Origin: Cucumis sativus
Lineage: Eukaryota > Streptophyta > Magnoliopsida > Cucurbitales > Cucurbitaceae
DNA: 64,000 nt
Direction of reading: 5' to 3'
Assembly (NCBI RefSeq): GCF_000004075.3
Contig: NC_026657.2
Coordinates: 3,224,001-3,288,000 of the forward strand
The notes beneath the pieces are model-generated. The model made no database searches and was not told the origin of the DNA. It saw nothing but the letters and a program-made list of their open reading frames with translations. The translations under genes and the position numbers were made by a program. Shown here one piece after another: positions 40,112-53,940 of this stretch (its first letter is position 1; each line of letters begins with the position of its first letter).

Positions 40112-40417
40112 ATGGATCCAATCAGGACACAACCGAAACAGACGAAGACGAATTGCAAGACACCCACCTCGAAATCGGCAATGGTGGAGACGGAATTCGA
40201 CGATCTGAAAAAGAATGCGAATCTGCTAATGTCACCGACGGCGTTGTCGAGGATGACGAAGTCCCGGAGCATTAAATCGAATTGTCTCTGCTCTCCGACC
40301 ACTCACATTGGATCTTTCCGATGCCGACGCCACCGGAGCACATCCATATCCCGCGGCGGGTCAGTTGGGTCAAACCTGTCGGATCTGGTTCAGAAATCGG
40401 AGGCGATGGAGGATTAA
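40112..40417 (+). CDS. Small Ser/Arg-rich plant protein of unknown function
   Basis: A single exon of 101 residues, ATG to TAA, with markedly higher GC content than its surroundings. The composition is Ser, Thr, Arg and Lys rich. The middle carries CLCSPTTHIGSFRCRRHR, a Cys/His-containing block that I recall from a family of small plant serine-rich proteins; this makes it a real gene rather than a chance frame. The ends are hydrophilic, there is no signal peptide or membrane segment, and two Cys plus two His residues could bind a metal, though this is only a guess. A GTGAAG|GTGAGT donor-like site lies just after the stop, so a 3' UTR intron is possible. No function is known to me and I do not assign one. 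Confidence 0.8.
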   Translation: MDPIRTQPKQTKTNCKTPTSKSAMVETEFDDLKKNANLLMSPTALSRMTKSRSIKSNCLCSPTTHIGSFRCRRHRSTSISRGGSVGSNLSDLVQKSEAMED

Positions 40418-43400
40418 TTTGTGAAGGTGAGTAGAGATTTGAGTTTGTTGTTGAGGTTTGTGGAGAAGCTTCATTTGGTTTATATTTTTTTTCTTTCATC
40501 ACAATAAATATTAAGTTGGTTTATGGTTGCAAAAACACTTTAATTAATTGCCTCTTTATTATTATTACTATGGATTTCTCTACATATTTCATGTATCTAA
40601 TTATAATTAAAGTGTAAAATTCTACCTGTAAAATTCTTTTCCACATAAAGAAAAAAACAATACTAAAATTAGGACGAGTTTAATTGAGCCTAAGTGCTTT
40701 GTGACAAATTAAATTAAATGAATCAAGAACCATTTCTTTTAAGTGCAATATATTGAACACAACCTAGCTTCGATTTGAGTTTGATTCTAATCATAAACCC
40801 ACAACCATTCATTGAATATACAATAAATGTAATCTTAAGTATTAATGGATAGAAATTCAATCAAACTAAGCTTTTCACAAAAAATTTAAGCTCAAACACA
40901 CCTCTAGCTAGATAACTTCTCCAACTTTGCATTAAGTATTTGCTCATTTGATTAACTATCCCTTCTAATTAGTTTATGGAAATATATATTCAACAAATTT
41001 GGTCTAAAACATACAACCAATCCCTAATCATACTTCTAATTTATTTTCTTGAAAGCAAAAGGCTAGATAATGAATAAGCAAACAGGGTGGCACTCATAAT
41101 AACTTGTCAATCACTCAAAATGTATTCATTTTATTAAAAAGAGGAACAAAAATAGATAGATGCTTATGAAAGGAAATTCAACATTAATAATGAAAACAAA
41201 TCAAGAAATCAACAACCTAAAATCCTATTCCTTTCCCAAGTTGAAAACTACCTTAATTAACAACTCATAGTTAATGTCTTTCAAAAACAAAAATTCCTTT
41301 CGTATTGAATGAAATGGGTTGATTGAAAATGAGAAATAGAGCTAAGGCAGAGAGGTATCGTCATAACACTATAGGGAACGTTGGGATATTCTAAATAATC
41401 TCACCAACTGCACCAAGTTGTTCGTTGCGCACAATATGTTTTGTCTATTGCTCAGCATCGCAACGCTTCGTGTAGGAAGCAAAGTGCCATCGTGCACATC
41501 ACGTTTGAGGTGTGACATAGCAGTGCCATACAATGTTCTACGTGTAATTTCATAATTTTTGTCATTTCTTCATTTTTGTTCCAAATTGACTGAGTTTGTT
41601 CGTTTTTTTTTATCACTTTTGGTTTAAAATGATATTTTGTCAGTATTTTGTTTGTTTTTGGTTTAATTCTCCTTAATTGTTGTGTTTATTCCCTTCAAAA
41701 CCAACAAATAAATCAATATAATCATGGAACTACGACTTAAAGTTTTTTTAGGAGAGCAATCCCTAATTCTTTTTTACGTGAAAGAAAAGTGGGAAGCACG
41801 GGCAATATCTAATCATTACTCATTAATTACATCACAAAACAATCTCTAAAATATTGTATGAATGAATATTGGATATATTAAACTCATTGTTTGTAATATC
41901 TTTTCAAAGCAATGCATTAAATTTCAATAGTTTACTAAAATACAATAGTCATTAATGGAGTGAACTTAATTGTGTAGGTTAAATTACAAAGTTGTCTAAG
42001 AACTTGTTTTAGCTTTGTTATCTATTGTGGTCTTTATAAATAGGTTTATAAGCTCAATTTTACATCTTGATAGGTTCACAAACTTAAAATGTTTCGAAGT
42101 AACTTTTTAAAGCTTCAATGTTATGTGTAATAAGTTTCTCAACTTCATATCGATTCGCTCCATGAAATAAAACTACAAGTAATGCATCATTACAAATTAA
42201 CCTTTTGATGTGATCAGTCTAAAAAAAATTGGACACCAATGTACAATGTCAAGCCAAGTAAAAGAAAAAATGGATATTTCTTTATAAGTAGTGTTAGTTT
42301 TCTATTCTCATTATACATACATTATAACTACAAGAAAAATGGTCTACGACGATAGTTATTTTCTGTTACAAATAAAATTCTTGATCATTTTTTACACTTA
42401 TAGGATCCACCTGTAAAGAAAAAACTATTGATGATAGTTTTAAAAAGTGTCACAATAAGTGTTTTCATGACAAAAAAATGTCATTATTTAATATTTTATG
42501 ACAACAAAAATAACTGTCATTAACTCATACACACTAGCGTAATTATCTTTCATCCTTTGTATATTGATGATAGCTATAAAATGTCACGAATTCTTATAAT
42601 ATGGCATTTTTTTCTTGTCAAGGATATGTCGATTGTGACACAGTTTTATAAAATCAAATGTCATATTTCAAAATTGACGACATTTACAAAATATCACAAA
42701 TTCAGATAATTTGACATTTTTTATGTCATATATTCTCCTCTATTAGTACATTTTTTTACAATAAAATACATTAATGTTATTTCCCGTTCTTCTTGCCGCT
42801 CTGTTATTACACTAACTAGTTCAATCCCAAAGTTGTGTTCTAATACATCACACCCATATGAAAACAAAGAATCAACACTTTAGTATATATACGTTATCAT
42901 ACACCGTGTAATATTCATACAATAGGATTGACTAATAGCCATTTTTTGGTAAATGGTAGTTTACATACAAAAATAATATAAACAATAACATCTTTTGCTA
43001 CCAACAAGCCTAAAATAAGTACATTAAAACTAAAATTTTGCTATACCAATCATACAAAAAGTCTTATATCAATCAATTGCTCCAATATGACTTCAACTGG
43101 TCCAATGGATTCTTCCAAACCTAATAAAAAAAACAAATTCTTATTTTATAATACGAGTAAGAACATTTCCAAAGCAAATCAATTCACAAGTAAACAAAAA
43201 CAAAAAGTTTGTAGATCTAAAACAATTCACCTAATCATCCCACAATGGATCATCCCACAAAACTTCCTACCAAACAATCTACAAGTGAGTGATTTTAATC
43301 TTTCACATGCTCTAATGGATCTAAAACACTTTCTTCCAAACAATGAACAAGTGAATGAACCAAATAATGTAACAATTTAATACCTAAAGTTGTAAGAAAA

Positions 43401-44914
43401 CATTACGTGTTGGTCATACTCTGCTCTAAGCAATCGAGCATTTAGTAATTGTATTTCTTTTACATGGAGGAAGAATACAGTCAAGCAGAGTTAAAGAATG
43501 AAAGAGCATCCAAAAATTCAGCAATTGTATTTCTTTTTCACCATCTTCCGTTTTTGCTCTCACTTTCGTTCGACACCCCACCATCTTTGTTCAGATCACC
43601 ATCTCTATCATTCTCCGTTCTCCAAAACTGTGTGCAACTTCGTTCTAGTTGATAGCAGCTCAAATGTTGGTGCACTACTCTTCCAGTTCATGGTTCATTC
43701 CACTTCTGTGCAGATTTGAGACATCAACTTCTTCTCGTGCCATTGAGGTTAATTACAGTCAAGACTAACAAATGTGAATAGTAACTTTTTAAGAATTTCA
43801 ATAAATAAACGATGATTGGTATTGACAGTCATAAGAACATATATTTAATGTCAGACAAACTTTGGATCGGTATACAAAACCACCAACATTGAAGACGATG
43901 TCATTACAGACGTTCAATGATCAGTCGAAACTTGAATTAAAATCATTTATAATGTTTGACAAAAACTAACAATAAATGTACTAGTGGAAAATTTTGAAGA
44001 AGAGGATAGAAAAAGAGAGAGAGTGTGAGAGATTATCTAAAAGAGAAAATCAAACTAAAGAAAAAAACTTGATGATAAATGACTTTTTTTTTTTCGATCT
44101 ATTACATCATTAAACATGAAATGCCAATTGATAATGTGAGAATAATATTCAAGGGTTCTTTAGCAAAATCATAAACTCATCTACTAATATAGCAAAAGAT
44201 AAAACAAAATTCGTTTTACCCATTTTTAACATTAAGATCAGATTTGAAATAATATACATTACTATGAAACATCATTTCATTAGCACTTTTTGATAGAATA
44301 GATACTGCTTAGATAGTTTAGTTTCAATTTTTTTAGGGAAGTAATTTGGATCATTTAATATTTGACAAAGAAACTTGATTTGTTTAGCTTCTTCTTTGTT
44401 ATACCTATATGCTACTGTTTTCTTTGTTTTTTTTCCAAAATGGAAAAGGTTAACATAAAAATAAGTTTTTAAAATTAAATATAAACTGCATTTGTTTTGG
44501 ATAAAATAATCAAACAACTTTTTTGGTAATTGTATGAAACATAAATCGAAAAAAAAAAACTTGATTTAGTTTTTTGCAAAATTATTTTGAGAAAATTTTT
44601 CAACAAATGAGAATTAAAAAACATGAAGAACAATTACCAAACCCTTTTGTTTATAAAAGAAATTGTAAAAAATAGAACAATAATACCAAACAAATTTATA
44701 TCAAAATTAAGTTATTGATTGATTATTTTCATTCAAAATTAAATTAGGGAAAGAAAAAGATACGAAAATATATTTTGGTGCTTCGTTTGAACCTATACTT
44801 GTACAATACTCATAACAATAGTCTAACACAACTTATGTATTAATTTAATGGATGACCTTAATTTACGATTAAAACGATTAAGACAATAATGGTTTTCGTT
44901 TCAACTGTCTACAC
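40418..44914. other. Gene-poor AT-rich interval
   Basis: About 4.5 kb with no supported gene. Open frames at 43087-43380 and 43449-43719 lack homology that I recognise. A CACTA-like relic lies at 42326-42750. The stretch 41340-41530 is GC-richer (GCACAATATG, CATCGCAACGC) and may be a decayed repeat. Confidence 0.5.
42326..42750. mobile_element. CACTA-type (En/Spm-like) non-autonomous relic
   Basis: The left end AACTACAAGAAAAATGG (42326-42342) is one base from the CACTACAAGAAA terminus of plant CACTA elements. The interior is full of subterminal motifs, with GTCAT/ATGAC and TGTCAC in both orientations. A block of about 33 bp (TCACGAATTCTTATAAT.. and TCACAAATTCAGATAAT..) recurs 113 bp apart. 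The right end (CTCCTCTATTAGTAC) is worn. No coding capacity. Confidence 0.5.
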
Positions 44915-44920
44915 TATAAG
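44915..44920 (+). promoter_or_regulatory. TATA-like box of subtilase gene 1
   Basis: CTATAAG 66 bp before the ATG at 44981. The other two subtilase genes in the array have a TATA box at a similar distance (55-65 bp), which supports it. Confidence 0.4.
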
Positions 44921-44980
44921 AACTCCAATGAAAATGAGAAAATAATTACAATCATTTAGAAGTTCAAAACAAAAATAAAA

Positions 44981-47900
44981 ATGAAATATTTCTCTTATAT
45001 TATTTCTCCATTACTTTTGTTTTTCTTTTTCCTTCGAACATCTGCCCTTCCTACCAAAAAGGTAAGTATTAATTTCTTTTCCTCACACAAGAATAAAAGA
45101 ATGTCATTTTCTTGACAATCGATTCAAAAACTAAAAACGAGAAGGAAAAAAACAAGAGTAAATAATGTGTTTATGACAATCTTTTAGTCATGGAATACGA
45201 TGTTGTATAACTTCTCGTTTTTTTGTTTATGATTTCTTTTGTTTGGGTGTAGTCCTACATTGTTTATTTGGGAGCACCCTCGGTCGGATCAAACCCTACA
45301 AACTATGATATCGAAGTCGCAACCGAGTCACAATATGATTTATTAGGATCAGTTGTGGGAAGGTACAGCAATGTCTTTATAATTATTATTTCTTAAAAAA
45401 AAATCATTGCTAAGTTTGATAATTAATTAATTTGATTTTCTCTAGTACTTATTTTAGGGATTATTGTTATTTTTTCTTTTGGGTCATATGTAGCAAATTG
45501 GCAGCCAAGGATGCAATTAAGTATTCTTACAATAAATACATTAATGGTTTTGCTGCTACTCTTGATGAGAAACAAGCCAAGGATCTTGCAAGTAAGAGTT
45601 CTTGCTTATTTCTCTCTCTTTTTTTCTTTTCTTTATTTCTTTTTAAATTTTGAAAAATTAAATGGGATTGTTAACTTTTTCATTGATTCTTAGATTTTAA
45701 AAGAAATAGCATTAATTTGTAATTTTTGTTTTTTTTTTCTTTCAAAGATATTATAAAAAATGAGAAACTATAGTACATCAAAAACGTTATCAAACCGGTC
45801 TTAAGTAATTGTGTGATGGGCGCAAGTGGTTCAACGTAACGGATCTTTCCTTGAAATTAAACCTCTCTAAATATTATTGCATCCCCTCGAACAATTAATA
45901 ATTAATAATTATTATGGATAGTTGCATCTTAAGTTTTAACAACTTAAGGTTAATAAGTGACTTAACATTTTGTGTACGTACTAATCTCTGGAAATTTTGA
46001 TCAACGTTTTACGAAATATAATAATAGAGAATCCAAAGGTGGTGTCGGTTTTTGAAAACAAGGAAAGAAAATTGCATACAACACGATCGTGGCATTTTCT
46101 TGGAGTGGAAAGTGATGAAGGAATTCCTTCAAACTCCATTTGGAATGCTGGAAGGTTTGGTGAAGATACAATTATAGGCAACCTTGACACAGGTCTGTTC
46201 TCTTTCTTCTTTATCTCCTTGAACCCTTTTATTTTCTTTTGTCTTCCATCTCAAAACTAATTTCTAACGAGAATCGAAGAGCTTATAGTAGTTGTAAATG
46301 TGAGGAAGTAATTTTGTGAGATTATTTGAATGAAGGTGTTTGGCCAGAGTCGAAGAGCTTCAACGATGCAGGCTATGGCCCTGTTCCTTCAAGGTGGAGG
46401 GGAGCTTGTGAAGGTGGCGCCAACTTTCGTTGCAATAGGTTTCTTTCTACTTTAATTTCCTTTCAAGTTAAATGACTATAGATTATTATAATTTTCTTAC
46501 ATGCATGACATGATCCCTCTTTTATATTCTCTATTTAAATTACTCCCCAACATTTTTTTCTTCCACAGTTCTCTCCCTTTACTTGAAAGTACATGAGTTA
46601 TATTGAAAAACAAGCCAAATACAAACTAAAAGCCAAAACACCCTAATGTTATTTCTCTCATAAATTTTATTGATCAAAATATATATTTGGTGTGAAAAAA
46701 ATACAGGAAGTTGATTGGAGCAAGATATTTCAACAAAGGATTTGCAATGGCAAGCGGTCCTCTCAACATTAGCTTCAACACAGCAAGAGATAAACAAGGC
46801 CATGGTTCACACACTTTATCCACAGCCGGAGGCAACTTTGTCCCCGGAGCCAATGTCTTTGGCTATGGCAATGGCACTGCAAAAGGAGGTTCCCCGAAAG
46901 CTCGTGTTGCTGCCTACAAGGTTTGCTGGCCTGCGACTTCTGGTGGTGGCTGTTACGATGCTGATATCTTAGCCGGTTTTGAAGCCGCCATTAGTGATGG
47001 TGTCGATGTTCTCTCAGTCTCTCTTGGTTCTAAACCTGAAGAGTTTGCTTATGATTCCATGTCCATAGGGGCATTCCATGCTGTTCAACAAGGAATTGTC
47101 GTGGTTTGCTCTGCTGGAAATGATGGTCCGGGTCCTGGAACTGTATCCAATATATCTCCTTGGATGTTCACTGTCGCAGCTAGCTCCATCGATCGAGATT
47201 TCACAAGTTATGCTTCCCTTGGAAACAAGAAGCATTATAAGGTAATCATACCCCTCAAACTCTTATGGCTCATAAATTTTAATTACTCTTCATAGTTTGA
47301 AAAAAATATTTAAGTGTATATCAACCCGAGCTAATCTATTTCTAGAATACATGTCACATTAGTATGTAGTATAATAACTTTGGTGATATTTTACATAACC
47401 ATAATCTCTCATCATAAAATATTCATAAACTTTTGTATGTAGTCATTTGCTTTAGTTAACCTCAAACTTTACACATTCCAGGGTTCAAGTATTTCATCGA
47501 GTGCATTGGCTGGTGGTAAATTCTACCCTTTGATAAATGCTGTAGATGCAAAAGCTGCCAATGCGTCCGAAATCCTTGCGTAAGTATTACCTCCACTTTT
47601 GTGAACGTATCATGCATAATTTAGGATTTGTTTGGTACAAAATTCAAAAACAAAAATTTAACAAAAAATTCAATGAAAACAACAAATTTGTATTTCATTT
47701 TTCAGACCTGTGTTTGGTAGCCACGTTCAAAAGTAAATTTTAAATTTATTTTTCAAATGAGGGTGTTGAGGATACGTGCCAACTAGTTGAGCCATGTGGA
47801 TGCACCTACTGATCCCTTTTATTCTCTAGTTTCTTATTTAAACTATCTACCAAATACATGGAATTACAAACTGGAAACATAAAACAGAGAAATTCAAATT

Positions 47901-49849
47901 ATTAAAAAAGAACGTAGATGCATAACTTTGAATTAACATAACCTTTAATTTTGACAATTTGTTTGAAAAGGCAACTTTGCCACAAGGGATCGCTTGATCC
48001 AACAAAGGCAAAAGGGAAGATTATAGTTTGTCTTCGAGGAGAAAATGCAAGAGTTGAGAAAGGTTTTGTTGTTCTTCAAGCTGGTGGTGTTGGTATGATT
48101 TTAGTGAATGGCAAGAACGGTGGATCAGGCACTACGGCTGATGCCCATATACTTCCTGCCACTCATCTTAGCTACACCGATGGACTTGCTGTTGCTCAAT
48201 ATATTAACTCCACCAAGTAACATTTCTCCATCTATTTTTCTTTCACTTTTGCTTTCCTTTATATATCTATGTGACAAAATTATCTTAATTATTTATCCAC
48301 TTCTCTAAAATGAAACCAGAACACCCGTTGCTCACATAACACCTGTACAGACTCAGCTAGGAATTAAACCGTCACCTGTCATGGCTGACTTCTCATCAAG
48401 AGGCCCTAATCCCATCACTGAGGCCATGCTCAAGGTTGGTTTCTAAATTTTTAACTCACTCAATGCAAGTTTAACAAATGTTATTATGCGTTCTAACTCA
48501 AATCAATATATTTTTCATATCTAGCCTGATATAACAGGACCGGGAATGAGTATACTTGCATCGGTCACAACAGATGTAACTGCCACGACATTTCCATTCG
48601 ATACGCGTCGGGTGCCCTTCAACGTTGAATCGGGCACTTCCATGTCTTGCCCACACATCTCAGGTGTTGTTGGTCTTCTCAAGACTCTTTATCCCACATG
48701 GAGTCCAGCAGCTATCAAATCTGCCATCATGACTACAGGTAAGTTCATATTAAACGTATCCAAGCTTGAAAAACTATATAATCTATTTTTGTGTTCGTAT
48801 AAAGTTCAAGGACTCAATTTTTTTGTATTTTAAGAATTTAAAGGATCAAAATAGGATAATTATTTGAATTCCTAAACATTTCTTTAATTTTTTTCTAGTA
48901 CTAACAACATGGGTGATTCGCTTTATTTTGACTTAATTTTTGAAAGAACATTTTAGGCACGTAACCACCAACGAATATTAGGAAATAGGCTCAAACCCCT
49001 CAATTTTATGCTGATCTTTATATAATTTATACATAAAAAAATCGTGGTGAAATTGTCATCCAACTTCTTCTGAACCAAGGTTTTAGCTTCAATCCTTACA
49101 TTTTTTTTTTCAGATTATTTTTATTGGATTATAAAGAGATCAACAAAATTTCCCTAGATCTGCCACTGATGTATATGTTTTTTTTTTTTTTGGTGATTGT
49201 TTAATATTATAAGCTCGAACTCAAAATTAAAGTAACTAAAATGTCTCTCCTATTTGTTCGTCCCTTTGTCTAATTCATTAATTCCCACATTTGATTTTGT
49301 TTTACAGCCAAAACAAGAGACAATACGATGCGTACAATATCAGACAACGTCAAGCCCAAGGCAACCCCATTTGATTATGGTGCAGGACATGTCCATCCCA
49401 ATAGTGCAATGGACCCCGGCCTCGTTTACGACACAACCATCGACGATTACTTGAACTTCTTATGTGCACGTGGCTACAACTCCCTCACTTTCAAGAATTT
49501 CTATAACAAACCATTTGTCTGCGCAAAATCGTTCACATTGACCGATCTCAACTACCCATCAATCTCGATCCCAAAGTTGCAATTTGGGGCTCCAGTAACG
49601 GTCAATAGAAGAGTTAAGAATGTGGGAACCCCAGGAACATACGTAGCACGTGTGAATGCGTCCTCAAAGATCTTAGTTACGGTCGAGCCGAGTACGTTGC
49701 AGTTTAATAGTGTGGGTGAAGAGAAGGCTTTCAAGGTTGTATTTGAATACAAAGGAAATGAACAAGATAAAGGCTATGTGTTTGGGACATTGATATGGTC
49801 AGATGGGAAGCATAATGTTAGAAGTCCTATTGTAGTGAATTTGGGATGA
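44981..49849 (+). CDS. Subtilisin-like serine protease, SBT5 type (array gene 1)
   Basis: Eleven exons: 44981-45061, 45253-45362, 45494-45591, 46028-46192, 46336-46438, 46707-47241, 47482-47579, 47971-48216, 48320-48434, 48525-48738 and 49308-49849. All are GT-AG and in frame; 768 residues, the usual SBT5 size. Order: signal peptide (about 1-24, ending TSALP), inhibitor I9 prodomain (SYIVYLGAP to [11 protein letters not shown]), the catalytic S8 domain interrupted by a PA domain, and a Fn3-like C-terminal domain. Catalytic residues are Asp 150 (NLDTGVWPES), His 218 ([13 protein letters not shown]), the oxyanion Asn in SAGNDGPG, and Ser 556 (SGTSMSCPH). The Ser in GHGSHT is also recalled from Arabidopsis SBT5.4. 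It should be secreted to the apoplast and self-processed; the substrate is unknown. First of three same-strand genes. Confidence 0.95.
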
Positions 49850-50653
49850 TGATCGGTTATTTCATCATTCTAGTATAATATAATACAAATACTTTTGATA
49901 CGATCAATAAATATTTTAATTTGTTAGAGGATTCGTCCATTACTAATTTACTTGCTATATTATTGTTGTTGTTGGGTCCTTGCACAAAAGAAAAAAATGT
50001 GAAAAAAAATATGGTAAATCTAGCAAAATTAAAATAATATGTAGATGAAGCAAAATTAATTTTAAAAAATCTCTAGAACTACTATATTGTGTTTCCCACT
50101 TAAATCCATTGTTTACATCTATTAGTGGTATATGCTTCTATCACTAGTAATTTTTTTTGGTGGTGATCAATGCTAACTTAGCTTTTACCTCTTGTGCTAC
50201 TTGATCCCTTAATTATTGATAACATGTCCATCTTTGTGCATCCCTTGTGGTGGGATTTTGATAAAATATTAGAAGTTACAGTTTTCCAACGTCCCAAAAT
50301 TAAGTTCAAGGAATATATAGTTTTTCAAGCACGGTCAAAAAAGAAACCTATATCTTTAGTTTCAAGTTTGTCCCAATTAGAATCATTCAAGCTTAAGGTC
50401 TACTAAATCCTAGTTATATTATTATCTTTTGTATATTCTCTGGTTTGAGCCTTAGAAAAAGGGTGTTGAGTAATGAAAAGTTACTTTTTTTGTAATTGGG
50501 ATTAGGGAGAGATTAAAATTTGGTAAATGCATCAATTCATATCATCAATGGCATGCACTACTTTTTCGTTTGGGAAAACCCTAGGCTTTAAATTGTAGTA
50601 ATTAAACCCATGAGCTTTTATAAGGTAATTAAACCCATGCACTACTTCTATGT
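49850..50653. other. Spacer between subtilase gene 1 and the pseudogene
   Basis: Holds the gene 1 3' UTR and a weak relative of the hairpin repeat (50012-50152, ATTAGTGGTATATGCTTC and TATCACTAGTAA). No trace of subtilase exons 1-8 is visible here, so the next copy was truncated at its 5' end. Confidence 0.4.
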
Positions 50654-51874
<1,221 letters not shown>

Positions 51875-52005
51875 TGTGATGAAACTTTAATTATTTCATT
51901 TCATTTCATTTTTATTATATAATCTCCAAACTTTAGGTTTAATTATGCTTATTTGAGTAGACCTTTTTTTATTTTTTATTTTTAAAAGGATAAAACACAA
52001 TAATA

Positions 52006-52262
52006 AAAAAGAAATAAGAGGAATTTCAATGATGAAGAAAGATCGCTATCTGTGTTGTGGGAAGATATCCAAGCTCTAACCGGTTTTTGGACCCGTCACT
52101 CTTCTCTTTTCAGAAACTACAAATCTAGTAGCATAGCTTTATATCTCAATGTTTTTTAACGGATTTTTTTGCGGGCCTTCGGGTCACATGGGCTTCTCTC
52201 TAGTCCTTTTTGCATTCCCTCCTTCTTATACTAATCTTCTATTGTTTATGAAGCGAGAATGA
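52006..52262 (+). mobile_element. LINE relic, plus strand (reverse transcriptase C-terminus and tail)
   Basis: The plus strand translates to RNKRNFNDEERSLSVLWED then IQALTGFWTRHSS, ending in a stop at 52157-52159. This is the degenerate C-terminal end common to plant LINE reverse-transcriptase ORFs. The same LWEDIQALTG motif appears on the opposite strand near 53.5 kb. A 3' tail with CTAGTCCTTTTTGCATTCC follows. Everything upstream is lost. Confidence 0.65.
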
Positions 52263-52460
52263 TGAGGGCATTAAGGAGGTGTCCACAGTGGAGATGTCCC
52301 GATGGACCTACTGACCCATCGTATCTTTTTCAAAAAAAATAATTTTTCAAGTTGTTAGTCCAACAGAGTATAGAAGACAAAAAAATCAGCGACAACTTTT
52401 TTATTGTCATAGACATTTTTTTCAACGTAAACCATTCACTTTTTCTTATTTTTAGCTTTG

Positions 52461-52662
52461 ATCAATTTTTAAAATAGCAAAATAAATTAAAATATTTATA
52501 ACTTTAATAAAAATTTTAGATTCTATTAATGATAGTCAATGATATCATCTATCACAGATTATCAATTTCACTAATAGAAGGATACTATCACTTTGTTATT
52601 AGTAGAATATGAAATTTTATTATAACTTATAAATATTTTGTCAAGTTTGCTATTTTTGGACA
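52461..52662. mobile_element. Hairpin-type repeat (MITE-like), copy 3, with terminal inverted repeats
   Basis: The left end TTTTTAAAATAGCAAA and right end TTTGCTATTTTTGGA are inverted repeats of each other. Between them are TAGATTCTATTAATGATAGTC and other tatca/tgata motifs shared with copies at 14.5 and 38.6 kb. About 200 bp, non-coding. Confidence 0.5.
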
Positions 52663-53439
52663 ACTCCCCCTTTTGTATTACTTGATATATATTTAATTAA
52701 TTAATTTCACAGTTACAAGATAAGTTTTTTCTAGTTAGCACCCCTAAATGTATTATTAGGATTTTGTAACACATCCTTCATCTGGTGCGTAACAGATGAC
52801 TCTCTAGAATATTCTTTACAATTATACACTCATTCCTCCTATTTTTTAGATATTTCTTCCGTTTTCTCTAAATATCTCCTTACAATTGATTTCTCTATAA
52901 TATTGTACTTATTAATACTTTCTAGAAATTGAACTTTTATCAAGGATAGACTCAAGTATTGTTAGTCCAAAATCAAGTTTATATTTCATTTTTCAACAAA
53001 CCTATCTAGAATTATTATGTTGATCTTGGGTGCTTCCTAATTCTTAAAGAAGAAAATAAAGGTTTTCGTGATGGAGACTATAGGGGCATCGTCCTAAAAA
53101 AAATAAACATATATCTCTAATTTTAATTATATAAATTAATTTAAGAGAATTACCTACAAATTATCCTTGTTTATTTAAGAACAAAAGTTTTCTAAGTAGA
53201 ATGGTTAATATTCGATAAAGTTTTTTTAAAAGAAAAAAGATACAACGATCATCCTAGTTAGTACAATGGACATACTAAATGAACACCTTCTTAGCACTCT
53301 CATCATTCTCACTTCATATGATAAAGAAATATAATATACAAATGAAGGAACAAGCAAAAAGGGCCAAGATAAACCGAAAAGAGGACCCAAAAGTAATTAT
53401 ACCAAAACTTGAAGACTTGCAACAGGGCAAACAGTGTAA

Positions 53440-53940
53440 TTGTTAAAGAGATTATTAGATCTACTACTACTCCAATGTCCGGTGAGAGCTTGAATGTCTT
53501 CCCAAAGCTCGACAGTGGATCTATTCTTGTTCTTGAAAATTCTGTTAAGTGTTCCTCTCAAGCCAAATGGACCAAAGGACTAGTGCAATGGTGTTAAAAG
53601 AGTAATAGTTATATTGTTATATTGTTATTTCGCCTATGTATCATAAGTTCAACCTTATCCCATAGGACTTTTGAGACAACATGGGAAATGAAGATATTGT
53701 TTATGTCCTTAGAGTGAGTGATTTAATTTTACAAAGGATGCACCAGTTTGGGTTGAGGTTCCATTGTGGAAGTCTCCTCTGAAGTTTTTCTACAACGTTT
53801 ATGCATTCACGAAAAAGAGACTGTATAAAATACTTACATTTTATGGGGGGATATACAAGATTTCCATAGATTCTTGAAGATAATAAGATTGATGTTGATA
53901 TCATCTTTTTGTTCAGCAACATGAATGACATTTTTTATCG
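53440..53940 (-). mobile_element. LINE relic, minus strand (zf-RVT region and C-terminus)
   Basis: On the minus strand, 53880-53710 reads KCKYFIQSLFRECINVVEK then LQRRLPQWNLNPNWCILC, the zinc-binding zf-RVT segment of plant LINE reverse transcriptases. Further left (53585-53460), with frame breaks, it reads WSIWLERN and NRIFKNKNRSTVELWEDI QALTGHW. This is the same family as the plus-strand relic at 52.0 kb. Decayed and inactive. Confidence 0.65.

Noticed and set aside
43087..43380. 97-codon open frame as a gene
   Set aside because: Lys/Asn-rich, no known motif, AT-driven codon use, no splice or promoter context.
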